Source of the DNA: an uncultured Chiayiivirga sp.
GTDB taxonomy: Bacteria > Pseudomonadota > Gammaproteobacteria > Xanthomonadales > Xanthomonadaceae
Reading direction: 5' to 3'
NCBI GenBank assembly: GCA_934525595.1
Contig: CAKSZJ010000012.1
Location: forward strand, 28,269 to 92,268
Length of the DNA: 64,000 nucleotides
Shown: one piece after another, positions 26,872-35,077 of the stretch
Numbering within the stretch: position 1 is the stretch's first letter
Layout of the letters: each line of letters starts with the position of its first letter
Made by a program: the position numbers and the translations under genes
Notes under the pieces: generated by a model
Told to the model about the DNA's origin: nothing
Database searches by the model: none
The model's input: the letters and a program-made list of their open reading frames with translations, nothing else

Positions 26872-28824
26872 ATGAGATTGTTCACTGCACATGGTGCGCG
26901 ACGCGCGCTTGGCGCATCGCTGATCTTCGCGGTGTCACTCATCGCGGCATCCGCTGCCATCGCGAAGACGCCCCACATCGATTCGGCCAGGGGCGCACTG
27001 CCGGAAGACCTGGAAATCTTCGTGGACGGCATGGAGGAGTTCGTCTGGCTGCATGGGCAGGCGCGCTTCCTGGAGCCTCTGGCCGAGGCCCAGGTGGTGG
27101 TGTCCGGCGATGCCGGAAATACCGTCACGACAACGACGGACGAAAATGGCTTTTTCAGCGCGAAGTTCGTGTTCGGCAACCCGCGCGCCATCGTGCAAGT
27201 GCGCGCCCGTGGTACCGGAGCGCAAGCGCATGAGGAATACGCCAGCTATCTGGGCGACATGGATTTCCTGCTCGAACGCGCCGGCGAAGGCCGCAGCCTG
27301 AGCATTGCCGATGTGCCCGCGCTGCGGCTCAACCCGTTCCATACGGGCCTATACGTGGCCATGCGCGACATCCCGGCCCTGCCTGCCGGCAGCACCGTTC
27401 CCGATTTCGCGCGGCGGGCGCGCAGTTTCAGCTCCGTTGATCTGACCAATCGCGCGCCGTTGATCGCGCTGCTGGCAGCGGGCGATCTGGACCTGCCTGC
27501 CGGTGCGGCAACCACCTTGGAAGCGATGTCCAATGAGGCATGGGCTGCCGAGGTCATGGCTGCCTCGCAGCAACTCCCCTGGGAGTGCCCGAGTAGCCCG
27601 CTATGCCTGGCCTACAAACGTACCGGCAGCGACCCCGATCAGCTCCCGCTGCTGCCGCCCCAAACCGGCAGGACGCTCCAAGGCTACATCGCGCCGGGGC
27701 TAGGCCAATCTGTGAGTCAGGGGCGAATCCGGCTTGAAGAAGGCGGCCTCGGCGAACTTACGCTCGAAGCGTTTTTCCCTGCCGCGCAGCGCGCCATCGA
27801 ATGGGAAATCGTGGATGGTGCCGTGCGGGTCACGGCGTTGGATGGGAATCCCCTTCGTTCGCTAATCTCCTACGACTACTTCCCCAGTTGCGGATGCCAG
27901 ATATATACGGTCTACGCGACGGTCGCCATGCGCCTGTTGTTCGCAGAAGGGCCAGGCGGAGTCGTGCTGATGGGGAAGACTGACGAAACGGAGCGGCGTT
28001 ACCCCGACAATCCCGAGATTCCCACGGTTCCGGCCACCGCCTCCCATCCCCGCGCCATTTCCCCGACCGTGGCTGACGACATCGGACTGGCAGGAGGCTT
28101 CGCCAACCCAGCAGGCACCACGATCGTGCTGCCGCGCTGTCTGAATCCTGATTGCAGCTATCCGCCACCCATCACATTCGGGCCGAATGCCGTGGTCAAT
28201 GAGCCGCACCGTTTCGATGCGGGCGGCAACGGTGCAGCGCTGCGTCTGGGAGAGACGTTCACCTGGACGCGCAACCCCCAGGGCAGGCTGCATGTCGCCT
28301 ATTCCAGTGGCACCGAAGCGATATTCGTGTCCGCAGCACTGCCTACGGCCGTCACGGGCATCGCGACCAGCGTGTTCACTACATCCGATAACTACCAGAT
28401 ATCGATTGCCGACGACTATGCCATCATTCAGGATACGGCCCTGTTTTCCGAGGCAAACGCGCCTGGATCGTACCTGTCGAAGATCAATTTTTCCTATCCC
28501 TACGGATCGCTTGGCAACATTGGCAGTCCCAATTCAGGATTCGATCTCTTCCCAGGGGGCGGTGGCCACGATCTGGGCGGTACGCGACCGCTGACCTGGT
28601 CTGTCGATGGGCACGGGCGCCTGTCGTTCGTGCGTGCGAACACCTCCCCATCTGCCAATCCGCTGTATCCCCAGCGGAGGAATTGGGAATTGCTGGGACG
28701 GCATGGGAACAGCATCTACGTGCTGGAATCCGTCCAGATTCCCGACCCCGACACCGGAGAGTTTCCCGCTGCACCGGAGTTCCCTCCGACCGGCCGACTG
28801 CTTCGCTACGACAAGCTGGATTGA
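26872..28824 (+). CDS. Large secreted protein of unknown function
   Basis: A 650-residue protein that I do not recognise. AGGGGGG lies 6 bases before the start. It has a signal peptide (ASLIFAVSLIAASAAIA, cut near residue 31). Residues ~45-120 look like a carboxypeptidase-regulatory-type beta sandwich (AEAQVVVSGDAGNTVTTTTD, NGFFSAKFVFGNPRAIVQVR). The middle part has short helices and paired cysteines (WECPSSPLCLAY and SCGCQIY, CLNPDC), which suggests disulfides after export. The C-terminal third is rich in Gly, Ser and aromatic residues, as in beta-propeller or beta-helix proteins. It stands alone between gap and a hairpin at 28841. There is no lipobox and no membrane anchor. Codon use is slightly less G+C rich than that of its neighbours, compatible with horizontal gain. 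Confidence 0.75.
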   Translation: MRLFTAHGARRALGASLIFAVSLIAASAAIAKTPHIDSARGALPEDLEIFVDGMEEFVWLHGQARFLEPLAEAQVVVSGDAGNTVTTTTDENGFFSAKFVFGNPRAIVQVRARGTGAQAHEEYASYLGDMDFLLERAGEGRSLSIADVPALRLNPFHTGLYVAMRDIPALPAGSTVPDFARRARSFSSVDLTNRAPLIALLAAGDLDLPAGAATTLEAMSNEAWAAEVMAASQQLPWECPSSPLCLAYKRTGSDPDQLPLLPPQTGRTLQGYIAPGLGQSVSQGRIRLEEGGLGELTLEAFFPAAQRAIEWEIVDGAVRVTALDGNPLRSLISYDYFPSCGCQIYTVYATVAMRLLFAEGPGGVVLMGKTDETERRYPDNPEIPTVPATASHPRAISPTVADDIGLAGGFANPAGTTIVLPRCLNPDCSYPPPITFGPNAVVNEPHRFDAGGNGAALRLGETFTWTRNPQGRLHVAYSSGTEAIFVSAALPTAVTGIATSVFTTSDNYQISIADDYAIIQDTALFSEANAPGSYLSKINFSYPYGSLGNIGSPNSGFDLFPGGGGHDLGGTRPLTWSVDGHGRLSFVRANTSPSANPLYPQRRNWELLGRHGNSIYVLESVQIPDPDTGEFPAAPEFPPTGRLLRYDKLD

Positions 28825-28840
28825 TCGTCTGGAAAACGCT

Positions 28841-28873
28841 CTCGGCGACCGGCTTGATGCGCCGGTCGCCGAG
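28841..28873 (+). terminator. Strong hairpin after the secreted protein gene
   Basis: CTCGGCGACCGGC and GCCGGTCGCCGAG pair over 13 bases around a 7-base loop, 17 bases after the stop at 28824. A T-run is missing, so it may act as a weak or Rho-assisted terminator or stabilise the 3' end. Confidence 0.5.
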
Positions 28874-29159
28874 GCGCGGGCGAGGGGTTTGATCGGAGCA
28901 CTTGAACACCGCAAATCGCCAGATGCGATCCGAGCACGGCCCGGATGCGCCACCTGACCCGCAAGTCCCACCTGTAACACCTGTCGTGTCGCCGGGGCGG
29001 CAGCGCCACAGGCGCGTCCACGGGCAGCAAGGCTTCTTTTGCCAAGGTCTCCACAGGCCTCATGCGCGTTCGTACCGGCATGCACGTCCTCCCACTGGTG
29101 CGGGGCAAGGCGGGCGGCGACCTGATCGACGCGACGCACACCACATGCCCCGCGGGTGC

Positions 29160-29400
29160 GCGGCGGGAATAGACCCTTGTCGTAGCGGCGCACTGCACTC
29201 TTGAGTGAGGGGAAACGGCCCTCCTCGCGCAGGCCAGCGTTGCGCGATGTCGCCGAGACGTTGCCGCCGCCAAGGCGGTAGCGCCAGAGTCTGGATTCGC
29301 CCGGGGGCACCTCGATGCACAGCCCGTCGGCGCCGGAGACGCGGTAGAGTCATCACGACGCTTCGTGCAGTCGATCCGCAGCGACGGCGAGCGCGGTGTG
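29160..29400 (-). pseudogene. Decayed tyrosine integrase, N-terminal arm-binding domain
   Basis: On the minus strand, 29346-29260 reads LYRVSGADGLCIEVPPGESR followed by LWRYRLGGGN. This is the DUF4102-type DNA-binding domain that opens many tRNA-directed integrases. A few bases upstream, LAVAADRLHEAS ends in stop codons, and downstream FPSLKSAVRRYDKG recalls the YPxVSLKxARxRxDEAR segment in a damaged form. No core or catalytic part can be followed. It lies about 180 bases downstream of the 3' end of tRNA-Leu on the same strand, the usual place for an island integrase. The rest of 28874-29510 shows no gene that I can support. I read the region as the scar of a lost island. Confidence 0.5.
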
Positions 29401-29510
29401 CCTGTGAGTAGACTGGGCCTTCCCGCAGCGTATCCGGGGAAAATCTACTCACCCATCTACTCATATCCGGGGCCAGCCGGTATCGGACGGCCACGGACAG
29501 TCGGGCAACA

Positions 29511-29534
29511 AAAAACCCCGCCGTGGCGGGGTTT
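29511..29534 (-). terminator. Intrinsic terminator after tRNA-Leu
   Basis: CCCCGCC (29516-29522) pairs with GGCGGGG (29525-29531), with AAAAA on the plus strand before it, which is a U-run on the minus-strand RNA. It lies about 45 bases downstream of tRNA-Leu and should end the secG-tRNA transcript. Confidence 0.8.
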
Positions 29535-29579
29535 CCTGTGGTCTGGCCGGACGCCGATGGACGGCTGCGGCCAGTGTGT

Positions 29580-29664
29580 TGGTGCCCAAGGGGGGACTCG
29601 AACCCCCACGACTTTCGCCGCTACCACCTCAAGGTAGTGCGTCTACCAATTCCGCCACCTGGGC
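29580..29664 (-). tRNA. tRNA-Leu (anticodon GAG)
   Basis: The minus strand starts GCCCAGGTGGCGGAATTGGT and ends with GGGTTCGAGTCCC, the acceptor strand and an encoded CCA (29582-29580). The anticodon stem CTACC/GGTAG holds the loop TTGAGGT, giving GAG, which reads CUC and CUU. A long variable arm is present, as in all tRNA-Leu. It follows secG on the same strand, as is usual in this order. Confidence 0.95.
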
Positions 29665-29718
29665 TGATTCTTCACGGCGGCCCGCCGGGCCGCGCATCAT
29701 ATCAAACTGCTTTCGGTC

Positions 29719-30129
29719 TCACTCGGTTGCAGGAGCCGGAGTCTCCACGGGTGCGTCCTCGACCGGCGCTGGCTCGGCGGCGGGAGCGGCGGGAAGCACC
29801 TCGATCTGCTGCGGGATGGGCGCACTGGGCACGGCGGAGGCCGGCACCGCCGAACCCATGATGCCCAGATCTTCGGTTTGCGCACCGGAGCCGCTGGACT
29901 TGTGCAGATACATCGCCATGCCCAGCGACATCACCATGAAGATGGTGGCCAGGATCGCGGTGCTCTTGGAAAGGAAGTTGGCCGAGCCGCGCGCACCGAA
30001 GACGGTGGCCGAGGCGCCCGCGCCGAAACCGGAGCCGGCGGCCGAACCGCTTCCCTGCTGGAGCAGGATGAATGCGGTCATGGCAACGGCGACCAGCACA
30101 TAGATGACGTTGAACAGGGTGTAGAGCAT
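29719..30129 (-). CDS. secG: Protein translocase subunit SecG
   Basis: A 136-residue inner membrane protein of the SecYEG channel. It starts MLYTLFNVIYVLVAVAMTAF with the first membrane segment. The conserved LLQQGSGSAAGSGFGAGASA loop follows, with FGARGSANFLSKSTAILATI and the second membrane segment. The C-terminal ~50 residues are a Pro/Ala-rich tail, common in Xanthomonadales SecG proteins. It lies 8 bases downstream of tpiA on the same strand, with tRNA-Leu after it, so these three form one transcription unit. Confidence 0.95.
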   Translation of the reverse strand: MLYTLFNVIYVLVAVAMTAFILLQQGSGSAAGSGFGAGASATVFGARGSANFLSKSTAILATIFMVMSLGMAMYLHKSSGSGAQTEDLGIMGSAVPASAVPSAPIPQQIEVLPAAPAAEPAPVEDAPVETPAPATE

Positions 30130-30137
30130 GGTTCGAT

Positions 30138-30887
30138 CTACCGCGCCGCGGCAGCGGCGATGGCAAGGAAATCCGTGGCGACGAGGGAAGCCCCGCCGAT
30201 CAGTCCGCCATCGATATCCGGCTGCGCGAACAGCTCGGCGGCATTGGCGGGTTTGACGCTTCCGCCATACAGAATCGGGAGCGAGCTGGCTATTGTATCA
30301 CCAACCCGAGCCACTTCGCCACGCACCCGTGCGTGCACCTCCTGCGCCTGCGCCGGGGTGGCGGTGAGGCCGGTGCCGATCGCCCAGACCGGCTCGTAGG
30401 CAACGATGCAGCCTTCCAGCTGCGCGGCGCCCAGCGCCAGTACCGGGGCGAGCTGGGCCGCGAGCACGGCGTGGGTTTCTCCGGCCTCGCGCTGCGCGAG
30501 GGTTTCGCCGATGCACAGGATCGGCACCAGGCCGGCCTCACGCGCGGCGGAGAACTTCTGCGCCACCAGTGCGCTGTCCTCTCCATGAAGCTCGCGGCGC
30601 TCGGAGTGGCCGACCAGCACGTGACTGGCTCCGATGTCGCGCAGCATCGCGCCCGAAACCTCGCCGGTGTAGGCACCCTGCTGGTGGATGTCGAGGTTCT
30701 GCGCACCGAAGGCGATGCGGTCGCCGTGGCCGGACCCGGCCAGTTCCGCCAGATAGGGCAGCGGCGGCAGCACGATCAGCTCGACGCCGTCCGCGACCGG
30801 CGCGGCCGCGATTTGTTCCACCAGGCGCCGGGCGAAGGCGCGGTCGCCGTGCAGTTTCCAGTTGCCGGCCACGATCCTGCGACGCAT
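30138..30887 (-). CDS. tpiA: Triosephosphate isomerase
   Basis: A 249-residue enzyme that interconverts dihydroxyacetone phosphate and glyceraldehyde 3-phosphate. From MRRRIVAGNWKLHGD it has the substrate Lys-containing N-terminal motif. The electrophilic His lies in VLVGHSERRELHG, and the catalytic Glu in VAYEPVWAIGTGL. The phosphate-binding end is ILYGGSVKPANAAEL and DGGLIGGASL. The ATG at 30887 was preferred over 30899 because homologues begin with MRRRxVAGNWK. It is upstream of secG. In related genomes glmM normally precedes it. Here about 6.7 kb of other genes lie between. Confidence 0.97.
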   Translation of the reverse strand: MRRRIVAGNWKLHGDRAFARRLVEQIAAAPVADGVELIVLPPLPYLAELAGSGHGDRIAFGAQNLDIHQQGAYTGEVSGAMLRDIGASHVLVGHSERRELHGEDSALVAQKFSAAREAGLVPILCIGETLAQREAGETHAVLAAQLAPVLALGAAQLEGCIVAYEPVWAIGTGLTATPAQAQEVHARVRGEVARVGDTIASSLPILYGGSVKPANAAELFAQPDIDGGLIGGASLVATDFLAIAAAAAR

Positions 30888-31019
30888 GCAAGGCTCCACT
30901 GTCGAAAAAGGAAGCGCAAAGGATAGCCGCGACGTGCGGGGCGGTCACCCCGGCGGGGCGCGTGGCACGACGCCGCACGGGCGGTTACGCTCGCGCGTCC
31001 CCGTCGCGAGAACTCCGCC

Positions 31020-31817
31020 ATGTCCAGCGCTCCCCATGCCCTCATCACCGGAGCCTCCAGCGGCATCGGTGCCGCCATCGCGCGGCAGTACGCGCGCCGC
31101 GGCGTCCCGCTGGTGCTGACCGCACGGCGCACCGAGCGTCTGGAGGCGCTGGCCGAGGAGCTGCGCCCGCAGGTGGCCTGCGCCGTGATCCCGTCCGATC
31201 TGGCCGATCCCGCCGCGCCACAGGTGCTGCTGGAAGAAGTGGCAGCGCGCGGCATCCGCGTCGGCACCCTGGTCAACAACGCCGGCTACGGCGTTCCGGG
31301 AAGCTATCTTTCCTCGCCCTGGGAAACCCATGCGCGCTTTCTGCAGGTGATGGTGACCGCGCCCAGCGAGCTGGTCTGGCGCTTCCTGCCGCAGATCCGC
31401 GAGAGCGGTCGGGGGCGCATCCTCAACGTGGCCTCTTTCGCCGGTCTGTCTCCCGGCTCGATCGGGCAGACCCAGTACGGCGCCGCCAAGAGCTATCTGA
31501 TCCGGTTCAGCGAATCGCTGGCGCTGGAGAACGCCCGCTTCGGGGTCAACGTATGCGCGCTGTGCCCCGGTTTCACCTACTCCGAGTTCCACGACGTGAC
31601 CGGCACCCGCGGCCTGGTCTCGCGGCTGCCGCGCTGGATGTGGCTGGACACCGACGAAGTCGCGCAGCAGGGCGTGGACGGGGTGGAGCGCGGGCGTTTC
31701 CTGGTGGTGCCGGGCACCGGCTACACGCTGCTGCGGACGGCCTTCAAACTGCTCCCGGACGCGCTGGCGCGGCGCATGATGGCGCGCAACTCGCGCCGCA
31801 TGCGCGACGGCAGCTGA
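31020..31817 (+). CDS. Short-chain dehydrogenase/reductase
   Basis: A 265-residue classical SDR with the NAD(P)-binding motif TGASSGIGAAIARQYARRG near the N-terminus, NNAGYG, and the catalytic set Ser (NVASFAG) and YGAAK (Tyr and Lys). TARRTER after the second strand suggests NADP preference. The substrate region LCPGFTYSEFHDVTGTRG resembles SDRs that act on fatty or hydrophobic alcohols. The gene is divergent from tpiA and convergent with the UbiA-like gene at 31833, only 15 bases away. Whether it belongs to the pathway of the minus-strand cluster is open. The reaction cannot be named from sequence. Confidence 0.88.
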   Translation: MSSAPHALITGASSGIGAAIARQYARRGVPLVLTARRTERLEALAEELRPQVACAVIPSDLADPAAPQVLLEEVAARGIRVGTLVNNAGYGVPGSYLSSPWETHARFLQVMVTAPSELVWRFLPQIRESGRGRILNVASFAGLSPGSIGQTQYGAAKSYLIRFSESLALENARFGVNVCALCPGFTYSEFHDVTGTRGLVSRLPRWMWLDTDEVAQQGVDGVERGRFLVVPGTGYTLLRTAFKLLPDALARRMMARNSRRMRDGS

Positions 31818-31832
31818 GCGCCGCGCGCAGGC

Positions 31833-32729
31833 TCAGTCGAGCAGCACGAACACCGTGATGATGAGCAGCATCGCCAGCGGATAGAGGCTGGCGCGATCGA
31901 ACAGGCGCGCGGCGCGGCGTCCCTCGTGAGAGCGGAACAGCTGGAATCCGGGCAGCAGCAGCAGGAAGAAACCGGCCGCGAGGGCGGCGAGCCGGAAGGG
32001 CAGGCCCAGCTCCATCGGCGACATCACCGGCAGCAGCAGGCTCAGCGCCACGGTCACGGCGAGGGCAGCCAGCACCACGGCCCCGGCCACCCGCGGACCG
32101 AACACCAGCGGAATGGTGCGCGCGCCCACCCGGCGGTCCTCTTCCACGTCGTTCCAGTCCGCCGGCACGTTCTGGCCGCCGATTTCCCAGGCCATGATCC
32201 AGGCCACCATCAGCCCCAGCCACGCCGGCAAGGGCTCCGGCACCACGACCAGAACCGCGGCGATCGCACCCAGCGCCTTGACCACGCCGCTCACCACCAC
32301 GCGCCACCAGGTCACCTTGAACAGCAGGCAGTAGATCGTTTCCAGCACCGGCGCGGCCAGCACCACCACCAGCAGCCAGGGATTGAGCCACCAGGCGCCG
32401 ATCAGCGCGATCGCGTACCAGAATGCGAACCATGCCAGGCCGCGTCCGAAGGCGAGCTTGCCGCGCGCGATCGGATAGCGCAGGTCGGAGGCTTCGACCG
32501 AGTAGCCTGCGTTGGGCCCGCTGTCCGCGAATTTCTCGCGGTCGCCCTTCACGCCGACGATGTCGTTGAGCGCATAGATCGCGGTGTATCCCGCCAGCGC
32601 GGTGACCAGCGCCACGGCCAGAACGTCCCAGGCCGGAAAACGGCCCAGCCAGAGCAGTGCCGCGAAGCCCGGCATGGCGATGTCGATCACGCCGTGGGTG
32701 GAGCGCGAGAGGGCGAGATAGGTGCGCAT
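31833..32729 (-). CDS. eboC: UbiA-like membrane prenyltransferase, EboC type
   Basis: A 298-residue protein with about eight membrane segments and the two Asp-rich motifs of UbiA enzymes: NDIVGVKGDREKFADSG (residues 55-71) and DWNDVEEDRRVG. UbiA enzymes move an isoprenoid chain to an acceptor in the membrane. The length, the VLAVALVTALAGYTAIYALN region and the neighbours point to EboC, the UbiA-like member of ebo clusters, rather than to 4-hydroxybenzoate octaprenyltransferase. It starts at MRTYLALSRSTHG, 23 bases after ubiG, as the last gene of a five-gene minus-strand operon. The acceptor is unknown. Naming it eboC rests on family resemblance and context. Confidence 0.75.
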   Translation of the reverse strand: MRTYLALSRSTHGVIDIAMPGFAALLWLGRFPAWDVLAVALVTALAGYTAIYALNDIVGVKGDREKFADSGPNAGYSVEASDLRYPIARGKLAFGRGLAWFAFWYAIALIGAWWLNPWLLVVVLAAPVLETIYCLLFKVTWWRVVVSGVVKALGAIAAVLVVVPEPLPAWLGLMVAWIMAWEIGGQNVPADWNDVEEDRRVGARTIPLVFGPRVAGAVVLAALAVTVALSLLLPVMSPMELGLPFRLAALAAGFFLLLLPGFQLFRSHEGRRAARLFDRASLYPLAMLLIITVFVLLD

Positions 32730-32752
32730 GGCGTCCAGTACCGTGGGTGGGC

Positions 32753-33463
32753 TCAGCCCTTCTTGACGAAGCTCATCATGTAGTTGACGTCTTCCTTGCC
32801 GTGCGCGACCCGGAACGTCCTTTTGAGCGGGTTGAACATGAGGCTGGCGCTGCGCAGCCAGGTCAATCCGGATGCCTCGGACCACGCGCGCAGTTCGGTC
32901 GGGCGCACCAGTTTTTCGTACTGGTGGGTGCCGCGCGGCAGGATCCGCATGACGTATTCGCCGCCGACGATGGCGAACAGCCACGCCTTGAAGCTGCGGT
33001 TGATGGTGGAAAAAATCGCGTGCCCGCCCGGCTTGAGCAGGCGCGCGCAGGCCGCGATGATGGCGGATGGATCGGGCACGTGCTCGATCATCTCCAGGCA
33101 GGTCACCACGTCATAGGTACCGGCCTCCTTTTCCGCCAGATCCTCCACCGTCTGGATGCGGTAGTCGATGGTCAGGCCGCTCTTGGCAGCGTGCTGCCGG
33201 GCCACTTCCAGGGTCAGTTCGGACTGGTCGATGCCGACCACATCGGCGCCGGCCTTGGCGAGGGTTTCGGTCAGGATGCCGCCGCCGCAGCCCACGTCCA
33301 CCACGCGCTTGCCGTTGACGTCGGCGTGGTCGAAGGTGAACTGGCTGCGCAGCGGGTTGATGACGTGCAGCATTCCCATCTTGCCGGCGGGATCCCACCA
33401 GAGCTGGGCGACGCGGTCGAATTTGCTGACCTCGTGGATGTCAACATTCGATGGCTGGTTCAT
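32753..33463 (-). CDS. ubiG: Ubiquinone biosynthesis O-methyltransferase UbiG
   Basis: A 236-residue SAM-dependent methyltransferase that carries out both O-methylations of ubiquinone synthesis. It starts MNQPSNVDIHEVSKFDRVAQ, a typical UbiG N-terminus with LWWDPAGKMGMLHVINPLR. The SAM motif is VVDVGCGGGILTETLAKAG (from residue 54). MIEHVPDPS and YEKLVRPTELRAWSEASGL are further UbiG signatures. The end VNYMMSFVKKG is also typical. It overlaps the end of the cyclase-like gene by 23 bases and is followed by the UbiA-like gene. It may be the housekeeping enzyme carried in this operon, or it may serve the cluster pathway. Confidence 0.9.
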   Translation of the reverse strand: MNQPSNVDIHEVSKFDRVAQLWWDPAGKMGMLHVINPLRSQFTFDHADVNGKRVVDVGCGGGILTETLAKAGADVVGIDQSELTLEVARQHAAKSGLTIDYRIQTVEDLAEKEAGTYDVVTCLEMIEHVPDPSAIIAACARLLKPGGHAIFSTINRSFKAWLFAIVGGEYVMRILPRGTHQYEKLVRPTELRAWSEASGLTWLRSASLMFNPLKRTFRVAHGKEDVNYMMSFVKKG

Positions 33464-34586
33464 GGTTTGCCTTTGTCCGAGCGTGAAGGGTGGGCACCGC
33501 GGCGTCGAGCTCGGCGCGCGTGATGTCGTTGAGGAAGACGCAGCGGCCGATGCCGGCGGGCATGGGAACGCGCTGCAGCCCGTTGCGGTGCTTGACGCGG
33601 TCGAGCAGCGAGGCCCACATCAGGTCGGCGTCCAGCACGCCGTAGTCCAGCCCCACGTCGAGCGTCGCGACCAGCGCGAAGATGCGGTCGGTATCGGTAT
33701 CGGAGAGCAGGCCGCGCGCCTGCGCGATGCAGGTGGAGACCAGGATGTCGAGCAGCACCGCTTCGCCGTGCAGCAGGCGGTGCTCGTGGCGCGTCTCCAG
33801 ACCGTAACTGAAGGTGTGGCCGAAATCGACCCGGCGCGCCAGCTCTTCCTCGTGCAGATTGGGCGTCAGCTCCTCCAGCATCCCGCCGATGGCATCGTCC
33901 AGGATGGCCTCGCCCGCCGGCTCGGAAAAGCAGGTCGCCACCGCGCGCGCGCCGTCACGCTCGAGCCGCTCGAACAGGGCGGCGTCGCGGATGAGGGCGA
34001 GCTTGATGACCTCGCACACCCCGTTGATCAGGTGGCGGCGCGGCAGGGTCGGAAGGAAGCTGCGGTCGAGCAGCACCGCCAGCGGCGGCTCGAACGCGCC
34101 CAGGCGATTCTTGTTGCCGTTGAAGTTGATCCCGGCCTTGATCCCGAGCGAGGCGTCGACGTAGCCCATCAGGGTGGTGGGCACCTTGACGTGCGGAATC
34201 CCGCGCCGGTAGCTGGCCGCCACGAAGGCCACCACGTCGGTCAGGACGCCGCCGCCGACCGCGATGATCGGCTCGTCGCGGCGGTGGATCGGGAAGGCGT
34301 CCAGCGCGCGCGCGATGTCCTGGTAGATCTCGATGTTCTTGTGCTCTTCGCCGCCCGGGAACACCACGATGCGCGCGTCCACGCCGCGCTGCAGGAAATA
34401 GCCGCGGATGCGCTCGCCGTGCAGGCGGTCCACGTTGCCGTCCACCACCACGAAGCGGCGCCCGCGCGGGTTGCCGCAGGCCATCAGGGTGTCGTTGGCG
34501 GGATCGAACAGGCCCGGCGTCTTGACCACGTCGTAGGCAATCGGGCGCTGCACCCGCACCTGCCAGCGCTGGCGCTCCGTGCTCAT
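33441..34586 (-). CDS. eboD: Sedoheptulose-7-phosphate-cyclase-like enzyme (EEVS/EboD type)
   Basis: A 381-residue protein of the 3-dehydroquinate-synthase fold that belongs with sugar-phosphate cyclases rather than AroB. The N-terminus AYDVVKTPGLFDPANDTL is that of the valiolone-synthase group. The NAD site is VGGGVLTDVVAFVAASYRRG (111 onward). The segment VDASLGIKAGINFNGNKNRL replaces the VDSSVGGKTAVNHPLGKN of AroB, a hallmark of sedoheptulose-7-phosphate cyclases. Zinc ligand regions CEVIK, DFGHTFSYGLE and LHGEAV are present. Its ATG overlaps the luxS stop (ATGA). EboD proteins of ebo clusters are of this kind. The product (a cyclitol) is inferred, not known. Confidence 0.82.
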   Translation of the reverse strand: MSTERQRWQVRVQRPIAYDVVKTPGLFDPANDTLMACGNPRGRRFVVVDGNVDRLHGERIRGYFLQRGVDARIVVFPGGEEHKNIEIYQDIARALDAFPIHRRDEPIIAVGGGVLTDVVAFVAASYRRGIPHVKVPTTLMGYVDASLGIKAGINFNGNKNRLGAFEPPLAVLLDRSFLPTLPRRHLINGVCEVIKLALIRDAALFERLERDGARAVATCFSEPAGEAILDDAIGGMLEELTPNLHEEELARRVDFGHTFSYGLETRHEHRLLHGEAVLLDILVSTCIAQARGLLSDTDTDRIFALVATLDVGLDYGVLDADLMWASLLDRVKHRNGLQRVPMPAGIGRCVFLNDITRAELDAAVPTLHARTKANHEPAIEC

Positions 34587-35065
34587 GCCGCGTCCAGCCA
34601 GTCGGCGCGTCGCGCCAGGATCTCGCGCGCCACGCGCTGGGCGTCTTCGAGGCTGTGGTTGCGCCAGTGTCCACACTGCTCGATGTTGGCGTAGGGCACC
34701 GCCTCGGCGTGCTGCATGTCTTCGAGGATCTGCGCCAGGGTGTCGAGGATCAGCGTCGCACGGCCTTCGTTGAGGAACCCCAGGTAGAGCCCGGTCTGGC
34801 ACCCCATGATTCCCACCGAGAGGAAGCTCTCGGGCAGCCGTCGCGAGAATCCTTCCAGCAGGAAGTGTTCGACCGAATGCAGTTCGGTGTCGCTGAGGTA
34901 TTCATCGGCGTTGGGGTGGCGGATGCGCAGGTCCACCGCGTACACCACGTCGCCCCCGGCCCCGCGCATGGCCGAGCGCAGCTTTACCGCCGGCGCCTTG
35001 AGGCGTTGGTGGTCCAGTTCGCCCACCCGATCCGCGGGCCAGCCCAACGCGCTGGGATCGCTCAT
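34583..35065 (-). CDS. luxS: S-ribosylhomocysteine lyase LuxS
   Basis: A 160-residue LuxS. The enzyme cleaves S-ribosylhomocysteine to homocysteine and DPD, the precursor of AI-2. All key residues are present: zinc ligands H63 and H67 in HSVEHFLL, the third ligand C131 in EQCGHW, the catalytic Cys C89 in GIMGCQTGLYLG and Glu E66. The N-terminal LDHQRLKAPAVKLR fits the substrate site. It starts 12 bases after the TIM-barrel gene, and its stop overlaps the cyclase start, so it is locked into this operon. LuxS is unusual in Xanthomonadales, which normally recycle S-adenosylhomocysteine by another route. Here it may serve methylation by UbiG or make a signal. Confidence 0.9.
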   Translation of the reverse strand: MSDPSALGWPADRVGELDHQRLKAPAVKLRSAMRGAGGDVVYAVDLRIRHPNADEYLSDTELHSVEHFLLEGFSRRLPESFLSVGIMGCQTGLYLGFLNEGRATLILDTLAQILEDMQHAEAVPYANIEQCGHWRNHSLEDAQRVAREILARRADWLDAA

Positions 35066-35077
35066 CGCCGCCTCCGC

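Noticed and set aside
28534..29494. Several overlapping frames on the minus strand behind tRNA-Leu.
   Set aside because: Apart from the short integrase remnant they show no domain, no ribosome binding site and no coding bias.
31833..32729. Annotation as 4-hydroxybenzoate octaprenyltransferase (ubiA), suggested by the adjacent ubiG.
   Set aside because: The Asp-rich motifs and length fit the EboC-like branch better, and the operon includes EboD- and EboE-like genes. A true ubiA should lie with ubiC or elsewhere.
33441..34586. Annotation as housekeeping 3-dehydroquinate synthase (aroB).
   Set aside because: The segment VDASLGIKAGINFNGNKN and the N-terminus agree with sedoheptulose-7-phosphate cyclases. 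The context is not that of aroK-aroB.
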